The notes beneath the pieces were generated by a model. That model ran no database searches. It was not told the origin of the DNA and saw only the letters and a program-made list of their open reading frames with translations. The translations under genes were made by a program, and so were the position numbers. Below, piece by piece: positions 1-8,295 of a DNA stretch of 20,757 nucleotides (the first letter of the stretch is position 1; the number at the start of each line of letters is the position of its first letter). The DNA comes from a virus, in the IMG/VR virus record IMGVR_UViG_3300030388_001337, positions 1 through 20,757 of that record; one strand, given 5' to 3'.

Positions 1-852
1 AAAGGTGGAACTCCTAGTGAAACTCCTAGTGAAACTCCTAGTGAAACTCCTAGTGAAACTCCTAGTGAAACTCCTAGTGAAACTCCTAGTGAAACTCCTA
101 GTGTAGGGAAATTTCCAGGACTAACCACGCCGGAACAAGTTTTTAAGCATATTGAAGCCACTAAAGATACAGCTGGGTTAACTGAAAAACAAATAGCAGA
201 TGCAGCAGAGTATGCTAAGGCGCAGCCTAAAGGCATTGTTCCTAATTGGTTGTTGGCGCTCTTAGGATTAGGAGCTGTTTTAGGTGGGTCAAGTGATGAT
301 CCAAAGCCTACGTCACTCCAAGAAGCTGCAGCCAACAGATCAAAGGAAGTTTATGAAAATGAAAACCTCTTTGATCCAACAGGACCATCTCCTCTTCAGG
401 AAATTGATCCCGCATTTAAAGACATAAAAACCTTTATGCCTGCAGGGCAGGTGCCTGATTTTAATCTAGGCTACAGAGGCGTACCCGGTCAGATGTATGC
501 CAACTATGAGGGTACAGGTCCAAGAGGTGTAGCAGGATTAAGAGGCAACATTACTCCAATGTCTCAGGCAGCGCAGGTAGCGCAAGGCGGATTGATGGAA
601 TTGGCCTATGGAGGATCAACGTCTTATCCCAGGATGAATGGTCAGATCTCTGGGCCAGGGACAGAGAAGTCAGATGATATACCCGCCATGCTTTCTGACG
701 GAGAGTTTGTTGTTAACTCAGCGGCAGTCAGAGGTATTGGTAATTTAATGGGAAACAAAAAACCTAAGAGCAAAGCGGCCCAAAGAAGAGAAGGCGCTAG
801 AATGATGTATGCTCTACAGAAAGCAGGCGAAAAAGCAGCGGGGATGACATAA
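1..852 (+). CDS. Virion structural protein, C-terminal part (gene enters from the left edge)
   Basis: The frame is open from base 1, so the true start lies upstream; the TTG at 250 is only an internal codon. Visible residues begin with a Thr-Pro-Ser-Glu tandem repeat, followed by a helical stretch, a short hydrophobic segment (LLALLGLGAVLGG), and then a Gly-rich region. From about base 649 it has the sequence GPGTEKSDDIPAMLSDGEF, followed by VVNSAAVRGIG. That pattern is familiar from virion proteins of tailed phages, particularly aquatic ones, but its exact role is not known to me. The C-terminus is basic (KKPKSKAAQRREGARMM). It ends in TAATG, overlapping the next gene by one base, which indicates translational coupling inside a virion operon. 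Function (minor virion or ejected protein) is inferred from family resemblance and position. Confidence 0.8.
   Translation, partial: KGGTPSETPSETPSETPSETPSETPSETPSETPSVGKFPGLTTPEQVFKHIEATKDTAGLTEKQIADAAEYAKAQPKGIVPNWLLALLGLGAVLGGSSDDPKPTSLQEAAANRSKEVYENENLFDPTGPSPLQEIDPAFKDIKTFMPAGQVPDFNLGYRGVPGQMYANYEGTGPRGVAGLRGNITPMSQAAQVAQGGLMELAYGGSTSYPRMNGQISGPGTEKSDDIPAMLSDGEFVVNSAAVRGIGNLMGNKKPKSKAAQRREGARMMYALQKAGEKAAGMT
7..102. repeat. 12-bp tandem repeat, 8 units, in frame (ETPS repeat)
   Basis: Eight consecutive 12-base units of gaaactcctagt. Seven are identical; the first reads ggaactcctagt. They are in frame with the virion gene and encode repeated Glu-Thr-Pro-Ser, likely a flexible, extended linker. 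Near-perfect identity at the nucleotide level suggests recent expansion by slippage. Confidence 0.97.
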
Positions 853-1784
853 TGAGTTTTAGCGATTTTTTTGAATCAGATACAGAGTTAGTTGACACTA
901 GCCAACCTTATGTTTTACCTAAAGCGCAAAAGGATTTTTCTGATCCTGCTGTAGAGTATGGCGCTAGACAGTTACTTGGATCTTATTTCGGGGGAGAAGG
1001 ACAGCCTGGCATGATAAGCCAGCAGATACCTGTACCCATAAGACAAATAGCAGGACTTTCTCCTCTTGAGATACAAGCAAGAAATTCAGCTCAGGGGTTA
1101 GGTGGCTTTGCACCACAGTTGAATCAGGCTCAACAGTACTACCAACAGAGTGCAATGGGGTACAACCCCATGATGGCTCAATCGTTCATGAACCCTTACA
1201 TGAACAGCGTATACCAGCCACAGATGCAGGAAATACAAAGGCTGGGCGAAGCTCAGAAGAGAGATGCCAGAGCAAATCAAGTCCAATCAGGTGCCTTTGG
1301 CGGATCAAGAGGCGCTGTCCAGGAAGCTGAGATAGATAGAAGTGTGCTTGATAAGCAAGCGCAGTTTGGCTCAGACCTGGCTTATAAAGGCTACGGCGAT
1401 GCGATGGCTAACTCTATGTCTGGCTTTAATACCATGCAGTCTAATAGAGCAGGCGCTGCCCGTGGCATTTCTGGGTTAGGACAGCAAGGGTACGACATGC
1501 TATCTGGTCAAATAGGTACTCTCTCTGGTCTGGGGCAGGCAGGCAGGGGCATTCAAGATACTGCGTTTGGCAATCAATATACAGCAGCGACTCAAATGGC
1601 AGATGAACCATATATGCGATTGCAGAGAGGACAGCAAATGCTCGGTGGATTAGGTGGCTTATTGCCTCAATACATGTCTGGTTTTGGCGGTGGCATGGGC
1701 CAGATGGAGGCTTATCAAGATCCTAGTATGGCTGCCAAATTAGGTGGCGCTTTACTGACGTTATCGAACTATGGACAGCAATAA
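852..1784 (+). CDS. Virion structural protein, Gln/Gly/Met-rich (310 aa)
   Basis: The product is rich in Gln, Gly, Met and Tyr (for example QAQQYYQQSAMGYNPMMAQ). It has a central segment AFGGSRGAVQEAEIDRSVLDKQAQ that looks like an amphipathic helix. Proteins of this composition, with an AFGGSR-type motif after a run of N-P-Y/Q-P-Q residues, are common in the structural modules of aquatic podovirus-like phages and are usually called internal or minor virion proteins. No enzymatic motif, signal peptide or convincing membrane segment is visible. The ATG overlaps the stop of the previous gene by one base, and the next gene follows after 17 bases, so it is part of a virion operon. The role is inferred from context and composition only. 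Confidence 0.8.
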   Translation: MSFSDFFESDTELVDTSQPYVLPKAQKDFSDPAVEYGARQLLGSYFGGEGQPGMISQQIPVPIRQIAGLSPLEIQARNSAQGLGGFAPQLNQAQQYYQQSAMGYNPMMAQSFMNPYMNSVYQPQMQEIQRLGEAQKRDARANQVQSGAFGGSRGAVQEAEIDRSVLDKQAQFGSDLAYKGYGDAMANSMSGFNTMQSNRAGAARGISGLGQQGYDMLSGQIGTLSGLGQAGRGIQDTAFGNQYTAATQMADEPYMRLQRGQQMLGGLGGLLPQYMSGFGGGMGQMEAYQDPSMAAKLGGALLTLSNYGQQ

Positions 1785-1801
1785 GATGAATAGGAAAAAC
1801 T

Positions 1802-3841
1802 ATGAACCCTAATATATACAATCGACCTATGTTTCAAACTCCCCAGCGCCGTGCTGGTGGAGGGATCATGGCTGGCGTTGCTCCGATCAATATGAATGAC
1901 GGAGGAGATCCTAACGATACTTGGGGTAATGCAGCAGGAAGTCTTTTCCGAGCCATCGGAGATGTTGGCAGGGATGCTTATGACGATTATGTTCCTGACA
2001 TGCCATCACCTAGTGAAGCATTAAGAATGTATGATGAAGGAATAGACATTAATCTGGGCGACATGTACGGGAAAGGAAACTTTGTTGATTTTTCGGAAAC
2101 GCAACTCGGTTCGATGAAGCCTGTAGATTATTTCCCTACTAAAACGGAAGAAGGTTCTGGAATAAATCTTAGGGATATAACTGATCTTCTTATTGTTGAC
2201 CCAGAAGATCCTGTGGATGTTGCGATAGCTGCATCTGCTGTTGGGATGTTAGCTTTTCCTCCGGGTCTTATTGGTGTTGGATTAGCAAAGCTAGGATATA
2301 CGGGAGTAAAAATAAAAAGAGTTTTACAAAGAGTTGCTGGCTTACAGAAAAAATTAGGTGACGATGAGTTAAAAAATATACAAGGAACAGGTCGTTCTGG
2401 AAGGCTTGAAGAAAGAGCAAGAGAGCTAGGGGCTAATTGGAAAGACAATTTTAAACGAGATCCAGATGCTGCAGGTTTTGTTCAAAACAGAATTGCTCCA
2501 ACAAGAGTGGGGCAGTATGAAACTACCAGAGTTCTAGGTGAGCTTGGAGAAGGAGCTTTAGACAAAGTAAACTTTATTTCTCCAGCGCAGGCAGAAGAGT
2601 TGCCAATGGTGGTAGAAGAGCCTGCCGGAATTGCTGCGCTAGAAAATGAAAGAGTTGCATTGGATCCAATGATTGAAGAGGCAGAGGCAGAGGCAGAAGG
2701 CGGCATTGCTAATGTAGCAAAAACCATTGCAGAAGCAAGAAGCGATAAGTTTAAGTCTCCAACCTTCAGAAGGGGCGACAAAGATTTAGCGGCTGTTACC
2801 AGAGAAGACTTGATAGATGCCGGGTATGAAGGACCAGGTGCTCTGACCGATTACCTTAACGACATGAAGTTCGATGATGAGCTTGGTCGGTATATTGAAG
2901 AGATTGAAGCCGAAGGTAAAGCCAACGGCGGCATCATGCGGTTGAGTAAAGGTAAATTTATAGATTCTACTTTTGGAAAAGTAGTTGAGGCGTATAAGAA
3001 GCGACAGGCTTTGGCAAAGAAAGCCCCTTGGAGAGAACAAGATTTGCCAGGACCAAGATCTGGCGGCGGGAAGCCAAAGCTCAACGAAAAGCCTGATGGC
3101 AAAAAGCCTAAGGGCTCAGAAGGCGAAACAGTTGAGGGAGGTGGAGCAACTAAAGGCGGAGGCCGACTCGGAAAGGCTGCGAGATATGGAGCCGGTGCTG
3201 TTATCGGTGGTGCTGTTGTAGCGTATCAATTTGCTGCCGATAATGCTGAAGAAGAATTAAATACTGCAGTAGCTGCAGGCGCACCAGACACAGAAATTGC
3301 AGCATTAAAAGCTCAGTTGGCAAAAGCGCAAGAAGATTTAGCGGCAGCATTGGAAGGCAATACAACAGGCGATGAACCGCCCCCCGATGAAGGCAATCCT
3401 TTAAAGAAATTATTTTCAAAGGCAAGACAAAGTTTGACTTTTGACGATCCTCAGAAAGCTCTTTATATTGCTGGCCAAATGATGAAGCCAACAAAAGGTA
3501 TTGTCCCGGTCAATGCGTTTACTGCAGGTACTGAAGCAGCCATGGCGTATGACAAGAGTCAATCTGAGATGGCTAGAGATCAAGCGGCTATTGATCAAGT
3601 CGGAACTGATCTAGAAAGAGAATTCTTTACATTAAAATCTTCTGCAGAAGCTGAACTTGGTAGAGAATTAAAGGCAACTGAGGCAAACGAATTATTACTA
3701 TATGTCAGAGCTGACATGCAAAGTAAAAAATCTTTAATGACTTTATTTTCTACGACCGCTCCTGATTTAATTAACAAAGATACTGTTAACCAATTAAGTC
3801 TAAGTGAAGCAGCAAAATATATTAGAGAGCTTAAAGCCTAA
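1802..3841 (+). CDS. Large virion-associated protein with a hydrophobic helix and coiled coil (679 aa)
   Basis: The N-terminus carries RRAGGGIMAGVAPINMNDGG; related GGI motifs recur near residues 300-303 and 376-380 (NGGIMRLSKGKF). A hydrophobic stretch lies around residues 138-165. A second, clearer membrane-like helix at 460-479 (GAGAVIGGAVVAYQF) is followed by an Ala/Glu/Lys-rich coiled coil to about 520. The region before the helix (400-457) is Lys/Gly/Pro-rich and probably disordered. The membrane-like helix, the coiled coil and the position between other virion genes suggest a protein that leaves the particle during DNA ejection or a scaffold-like component, but this is inference and no family is securely recognised. 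An SD-like AGGAAAAA sequence precedes the ATG, and the stop overlaps the next ATG (TAATG). Confidence 0.75.
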   Translation: MNPNIYNRPMFQTPQRRAGGGIMAGVAPINMNDGGDPNDTWGNAAGSLFRAIGDVGRDAYDDYVPDMPSPSEALRMYDEGIDINLGDMYGKGNFVDFSETQLGSMKPVDYFPTKTEEGSGINLRDITDLLIVDPEDPVDVAIAASAVGMLAFPPGLIGVGLAKLGYTGVKIKRVLQRVAGLQKKLGDDELKNIQGTGRSGRLEERARELGANWKDNFKRDPDAAGFVQNRIAPTRVGQYETTRVLGELGEGALDKVNFISPAQAEELPMVVEEPAGIAALENERVALDPMIEEAEAEAEGGIANVAKTIAEARSDKFKSPTFRRGDKDLAAVTREDLIDAGYEGPGALTDYLNDMKFDDELGRYIEEIEAEGKANGGIMRLSKGKFIDSTFGKVVEAYKKRQALAKKAPWREQDLPGPRSGGGKPKLNEKPDGKKPKGSEGETVEGGGATKGGGRLGKAARYGAGAVIGGAVVAYQFAADNAEEELNTAVAAGAPDTEIAALKAQLAKAQEDLAAALEGNTTGDEPPPDEGNPLKKLFSKARQSLTFDDPQKALYIAGQMMKPTKGIVPVNAFTAGTEAAMAYDKSQSEMARDQAAIDQVGTDLEREFFTLKSSAEAELGRELKATEANELLLYVRADMQSKKSLMTLFSTTAPDLINKDTVNQLSLSEAAKYIRELKA

Positions 3842-6800
3842 TGCCTTATGAGAAGCTAACAGATGGTAGTTATTTGCCATATGAGCTTAATGACGATCCT
3901 AATGAAATTGCTAGAAGAGTCAAAGAAAGAAACCTAGCTATTAAAGCAGAACAAGCTCAGTTTAATTATCTTAATTCTGATAAGAATAATCCAGCCACTG
4001 AGTTATTGCAGGAAGATGTAAGCTTTGGCGGCAAGGTTGGTAGAGGCGCTCTCAATGGCCTTGTCTCTATACCAACAGAGATTGCTTCTACTATAGGATA
4101 TGGCCTGCAGTTAGCCGGAGAAGAAGAAGCTGGCGAAGATATGGTTGCCAGAGCACAAGCTGTTCAGGAAATGTATGCCCCTAACATCGAGGGTCTTGGG
4201 TTTGCTGCAGAGTTACCTAAAGCTTTAGTCCAGTTTGGTGTGCCAGGTGGTGCAATATTAAAAGCAACAAAGGGAATTAGGAAAGGTGCTGGTCTAATAC
4301 CTTTAGCTGCTGCTGAGTTCACTGTTGCATCTCCTGACATGGAAACTTTTGGAGATGCTTATCTCCCCGGTGGGCCAACAAAAACAAAAGATCTTCAGTA
4401 TCTTGATGGCCAAGAAAAAGCTTACGCAGCCTTAGAAAACAAAGGAAAGGTTGCTCTTGAGGGAGCGGCTCTTGCTTTAGGTGTTCCATTTGCTTTTGCT
4501 AAGACCGCGCAGATAGGGCTCCCCTTGATCTCAAAGACTGCTGCTTTGCCTATAGTAGGCGATGTTATTCGTGGAGGATTTACAGCAGCAAGGGAAACTG
4601 GAGCGTTTATAGGTAAAGGCGTTGATCAAATTCTTAAAAACAAGCCTGGTCTAGACAGGGTTGCTGGTGCTTTCCGGTACAGGGGTATGCTCCCAGATAA
4701 AGAGATGGCTGAAATTAGAGATGCAAGATCTCTTGAGTTCGCATCTTTGATTCAGGCAAATAAGATTGCGCTAGATGACGCGCAAGAAAGTCTTGAGTTT
4801 GTTTTTAGAAAAGGAGATGCCAACGGCATTACATCTAAAAACATTATGGACGCTTGGGACAAAGCTGTCTTTCCTTCAGGAGAGTTGCTTGATCCTAATG
4901 CAAAAAATTATGGAAAAGTTAGAGACAGTTTAAACTCAGATCAAATAAAAGCTTTTGAAACTCTTGTCGAAGCAGACAAAGCATACGGGTTGACGGCAAA
5001 GAACTTAAACATTAACTCTAATGTTGACGCAATAAAGTCTGATTTTAGTTTGTTTAGATCTGCAAAAAGAGCAAGAGAAACCATAGACAACTACAGTGAA
5101 GCAATACAGATGCATCCCGATCTCCTGCCAAAGGGAGCCATGGATACAATCGGTGGACAGCTTGGCCTGTATGGCACAAGACAGTACCGGGCTTTCTTGG
5201 AAAGAGACTATAAGCCGTCAATACAGTTAGAAGAAAAAGCTATTGAATCTGTCATAAGAGCCAACAAGAAAAATGGTAAAAATATCTCAACAGATGAAGC
5301 GAGAGGACAGCTTAACCAACTTATAGAAAAGCCAGGGTTCCTTAACTCTTCTCTGAATCCAAAGGATCTTATTGAAGATTCAGTCCTTTTAAAAATGAAT
5401 GATGGAATCTTAAAGGGCAGAACTTTAAACAGCAAAGCGATTAGAGAATATCTAGGAGAGTACAGCGGCAGAGATTATATCTCTCCAGAAAAAACATCTA
5501 GGTCTTTAGATGTAAGAAAAGCGGATGTATCAGTAAAGTTAAAAGAAACATTAGGTAGGCAAGCAGGCATCATAAGCAAAGGTAACTTCATTGATTACCT
5601 AGATGAGTACAACAATGCACGACCCGCTGGAAAAGTATTCCTCGATGCTCTTCCTGAAGGATCTGCTGGTAGCGGAGAGTATACAAAGTTAGCTGACTCT
5701 CCGTTCTATGGAAAGTTAAGGGGAAAGTTTGTTAAGAATGAATATCTTAACGCTTTAGAAAAAGACTCTTGGCAACCAACAGGTGTTTTACAAACGGGGT
5801 GGTCTTTTTTCTTAGGGCTTAAAGGATTAAGCCAGCTAGGTAAAACTGCATACAACCCGGTTGGCCAAGTAAGAAACGTGACTAGCGCCATGGGCTTTGC
5901 ATTAGCTAATGGTAACGTACCTAATGGCCAGACAATGGCTGAATCTTTTTCCCTTGTATCTGCATCTATAAAGAATGAGTTTGGTAAAGATGCTACCGGG
6001 AAAGCTATGTTTGAAAAGTACAGCAGGCTTGGCGTAGTAGGTCAGCAAGCACAACTAGGAGAATTAAACAGTCTGATTGATGAGGCTGCTTCAGCGTCTG
6101 GACTTACAGGAAAAGTATTCGGAAGCAAAGCTCTTCAAGGATACCAGAACAACATCATGACCAAGCTTTACCAAGGTGGTGATGATGTCTGGAGAATCTT
6201 TAACTTCAAGACAGAAAGCCAGAAGATTCAATCTATGATTGCTGCTTCTGATATTAAAGGTAAGCCTTTCATAATGAAGGCCAGCACTCCAGCGCAAAGA
6301 AAAATAGCAGTTGAAGCTGGATTAGACCCAAATAGATTAGATGTCACCCAGCTTTCAAAGAAAAAATTTAATGATTTTGTAGATGAAGAGGCTGCATTTA
6401 TAACGAGAGATGTTGTTCCTAACTATGAGCGAGTTCCTGAAGCGATAAGGCTATTAAGAAAAACTCCTTTAGGAAACTTTATTGCTTACCCTGCAGAAAT
6501 AATAAGGACAAGCCTTAATATATTAGGTAGATCAATCACAGAGCTTTCAAGTGAGAATGCTTTGATGAGAGCTAGAGGAATGGAAAGGCTTTTAGGATTC
6601 TCTGCAACTACAGTGGGTATACCATCTGGTATAACGGCGCTTGGGCATATGATGACAGGTTCTAATGAAGAGCAGCTTGATGCTTATCGAAGATCGGGAG
6701 CAAATCCTTGGGATAAAAATGCCTCGTTAGTTACTGTTGGGACTGATGAAAACGGAGTAGTGAAAGAAGCTATAAACTTATCTTACACAATGCCATATGA

Positions 6801-7920
6801 GTATTTAATTACTCCATTTCTTGCGGTTCAAAATGCATGGGACAATGGCGTAAGAGAAGAGAAAGATCTTCAAACGATTGCATACAATGCAACGCTTGGA
6901 GATGGTGGAGTTTACGATGAATTCTTCAAGCCATTCATGGGTCAGTCGATGTTAAGCCAAAGATTGCTAGAGAGTATCAACGGAAAGACTAGCACCGGGT
7001 ATGAGATAGGTCCAGGAGACACGGCTCCTTGGGTAGACAGAGCTTTCTTTGGGTTTTCCCACGTTTTCAATGGGTTAATTCCAACGATTTCTCCTGCAGA
7101 AATTAATGCGGATGTGCCACCATGGCAATTAGGAAAGATAACGCCCGGTGGTGAGCCTGCTAGTGCAAGAGACTTTTACGGATTATCAAGAGCGCTTAAC
7201 ATTAAAGACCTCCCAATGGCGGCGTTCCAAGCTAGTGGTTTAGTTGATCCTAGGTACAAGGTTTCAAAAAAGAAACAGTTAGATTTATATGGTGAAATGT
7301 TTGAAGCCATGTCTGGGGTTAAGACAGTTAAAGTAGACATGAAAAAATCTTTGCGCTACAAGGCAATTGATCTGGCAAACAAAATAAACAGCGATGCTGG
7401 TCGAACTCTTAGAAAATTAGGCAGGACTCAAGAGTACAGAAGCTCAGAAGAATTTGTTTACAACTACGAAAAGAAAATAGAACAACAGATGAAGTTGGCA
7501 GAAGAGTTAAGAGTTGCCATGCAAGATGCAAAAACTTTAGGGTTATCCCAACAAGAAATAAATAAAATATTATCAGACAATAGAGTCCCTCGATGGCAGA
7601 GTTTAGTGCGAGGTAATTTTGTTCCTTCTCTACCAAATCCAAATCTTTATATTAATCAAAAAGATTTTGGCACAGAGCGAAATAAGATAAGAAACATTAT
7701 TGATCAGCAACGTATGAGAAATCTTTATGGCAAGTATAAAGGTCGATCTTTGCCAGCACTGCCGCCAGAAGTACCACAAGTTCCACGCACTCCACCCCCA
7801 GACTTACGGGCATTTCCCAGCGCCAGGGAGGGGACTAGATCTTTGTCTACACCTCAGTCAAACTCTGCCGGTATATCTGCGCTGAGGCAGATAGAGTTAA
7901 ACAAGCTACTAGGAATCTAA
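3841..7920 (+). CDS. Very large internal virion-type protein (1359 aa)
   Basis: The longest gene in the window. It starts at an ATG overlapping the upstream stop by one base. The product alternates Ala/Gly-rich hydrophobic stretches (around residues 75-90, 130-160 and 195-225) with long charged helical regions. It ends in a Pro-rich tail (from about residue 1305) and a C-terminus reading ALRQIELNKLLGI. I see no lysozyme, transglycosylase (no clear E-S-G-N type motif), polymerase or protease signature. Very large helical proteins at the end of a structural module are typical of internal core or ejection proteins of podoviruses (the position of the T7 gp15/gp16 type); that comparison rests on size and place, not on detectable homology. 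A tape-measure protein is a less likely alternative, because the other tail genes expected beside it are absent. Confidence 0.75.
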   Translation: MPYEKLTDGSYLPYELNDDPNEIARRVKERNLAIKAEQAQFNYLNSDKNNPATELLQEDVSFGGKVGRGALNGLVSIPTEIASTIGYGLQLAGEEEAGEDMVARAQAVQEMYAPNIEGLGFAAELPKALVQFGVPGGAILKATKGIRKGAGLIPLAAAEFTVASPDMETFGDAYLPGGPTKTKDLQYLDGQEKAYAALENKGKVALEGAALALGVPFAFAKTAQIGLPLISKTAALPIVGDVIRGGFTAARETGAFIGKGVDQILKNKPGLDRVAGAFRYRGMLPDKEMAEIRDARSLEFASLIQANKIALDDAQESLEFVFRKGDANGITSKNIMDAWDKAVFPSGELLDPNAKNYGKVRDSLNSDQIKAFETLVEADKAYGLTAKNLNINSNVDAIKSDFSLFRSAKRARETIDNYSEAIQMHPDLLPKGAMDTIGGQLGLYGTRQYRAFLERDYKPSIQLEEKAIESVIRANKKNGKNISTDEARGQLNQLIEKPGFLNSSLNPKDLIEDSVLLKMNDGILKGRTLNSKAIREYLGEYSGRDYISPEKTSRSLDVRKADVSVKLKETLGRQAGIISKGNFIDYLDEYNNARPAGKVFLDALPEGSAGSGEYTKLADSPFYGKLRGKFVKNEYLNALEKDSWQPTGVLQTGWSFFLGLKGLSQLGKTAYNPVGQVRNVTSAMGFALANGNVPNGQTMAESFSLVSASIKNEFGKDATGKAMFEKYSRLGVVGQQAQLGELNSLIDEAASASGLTGKVFGSKALQGYQNNIMTKLYQGGDDVWRIFNFKTESQKIQSMIAASDIKGKPFIMKASTPAQRKIAVEAGLDPNRLDVTQLSKKKFNDFVDEEAAFITRDVVPNYERVPEAIRLLRKTPLGNFIAYPAEIIRTSLNILGRSITELSSENALMRARGMERLLGFSATTVGIPSGITALGHMMTGSNEEQLDAYRRSGANPWDKNASLVTVGTDENGVVKEAINLSYTMPYEYLITPFLAVQNAWDNGVREEKDLQTIAYNATLGDGGVYDEFFKPFMGQSMLSQRLLESINGKTSTGYEIGPGDTAPWVDRAFFGFSHVFNGLIPTISPAEINADVPPWQLGKITPGGEPASARDFYGLSRALNIKDLPMAAFQASGLVDPRYKVSKKKQLDLYGEMFEAMSGVKTVKVDMKKSLRYKAIDLANKINSDAGRTLRKLGRTQEYRSSEEFVYNYEKKIEQQMKLAEELRVAMQDAKTLGLSQQEINKILSDNRVPRWQSLVRGNFVPSLPNPNLYINQKDFGTERNKIRNIIDQQRMRNLYGKYKGRSLPALPPEVPQVPRTPPPDLRAFPSAREGTRSLSTPQSNSAGISALRQIELNKLLGI

Positions 7921-8295
7921 TTGATCCCGCAGCGTAAGCGCAAGAGCAAGTACTATGCCAAGAAGGTTGAGTACGATGGTATTACATTCGACTCCAAACT
8001 CGAGGGGGCTCGATACAAAATCCTCAAGGGAATGCAGGATCAGGGGTACATCTCTGAGCTTGAAGTACAGATACCCTATGAGTGCGTTGTAGAGGGCAAG
8101 AGGGTGTGCAAATACATATCCGACTTCAGGTATAGGTGCGGGGAAGATGTCGTTGTAGAGGACACCAAGGGTATTATAACGGCAGTATTTTCACTGAAGA
8201 AGAAGCTGGTCGAAGCCCTGTATCCAGGGCTCGTTATCCAGATTATCAAAGATCCAAGAGAATTACCTAGAACGGAATATTATCCTCATCCATGA
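7921..8295 (+). CDS. DUF1064-type endonuclease, PD-(D/E)XK fold (124 aa)
   Basis: The product has the layout of phage DUF1064 proteins: a basic N-terminus with SKYYAKKVEYDGITFDSKLEGARY, then YISDFRY, then VVVEDTKG. Candidate catalytic residues are E28, D68 and the acidic-x-Lys at 81-83 (DTK), as expected for the PD-(D/E)XK nuclease fold; the family is often thought to act on branched DNA. The start is TTG directly after the stop of the large virion gene. It is supported by AGGA six bases upstream, by the lack of an in-frame ATG before residue 38, and by the need for the conserved N-terminal motif. Its 3' end overlaps the end of the convergent exonuclease gene by 29 bases. Codon use is visibly richer in G/C-ending codons than in the virion genes before it. 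Confidence 0.85.
   Translation: MIPQRKRKSKYYAKKVEYDGITFDSKLEGARYKILKGMQDQGYISELEVQIPYECVVEGKRVCKYISDFRYRCGEDVVVEDTKGIITAVFSLKKKLVEALYPGLVIQIIKDPRELPRTEYYPHP

Noticed and set aside
2128-3102. Minus-strand frames opposite the 679-aa virion gene
   Set aside because: Ser/Pro/Phe-rich antisense shadows with no ribosome sites; the plus-strand frame is continuous and coupled to its neighbours.
1-7920. Integrase, transposase or insertion sequence
   Set aside because: No such motif or terminal inverted repeat was seen anywhere in the window, so lysogeny cannot be argued from it.
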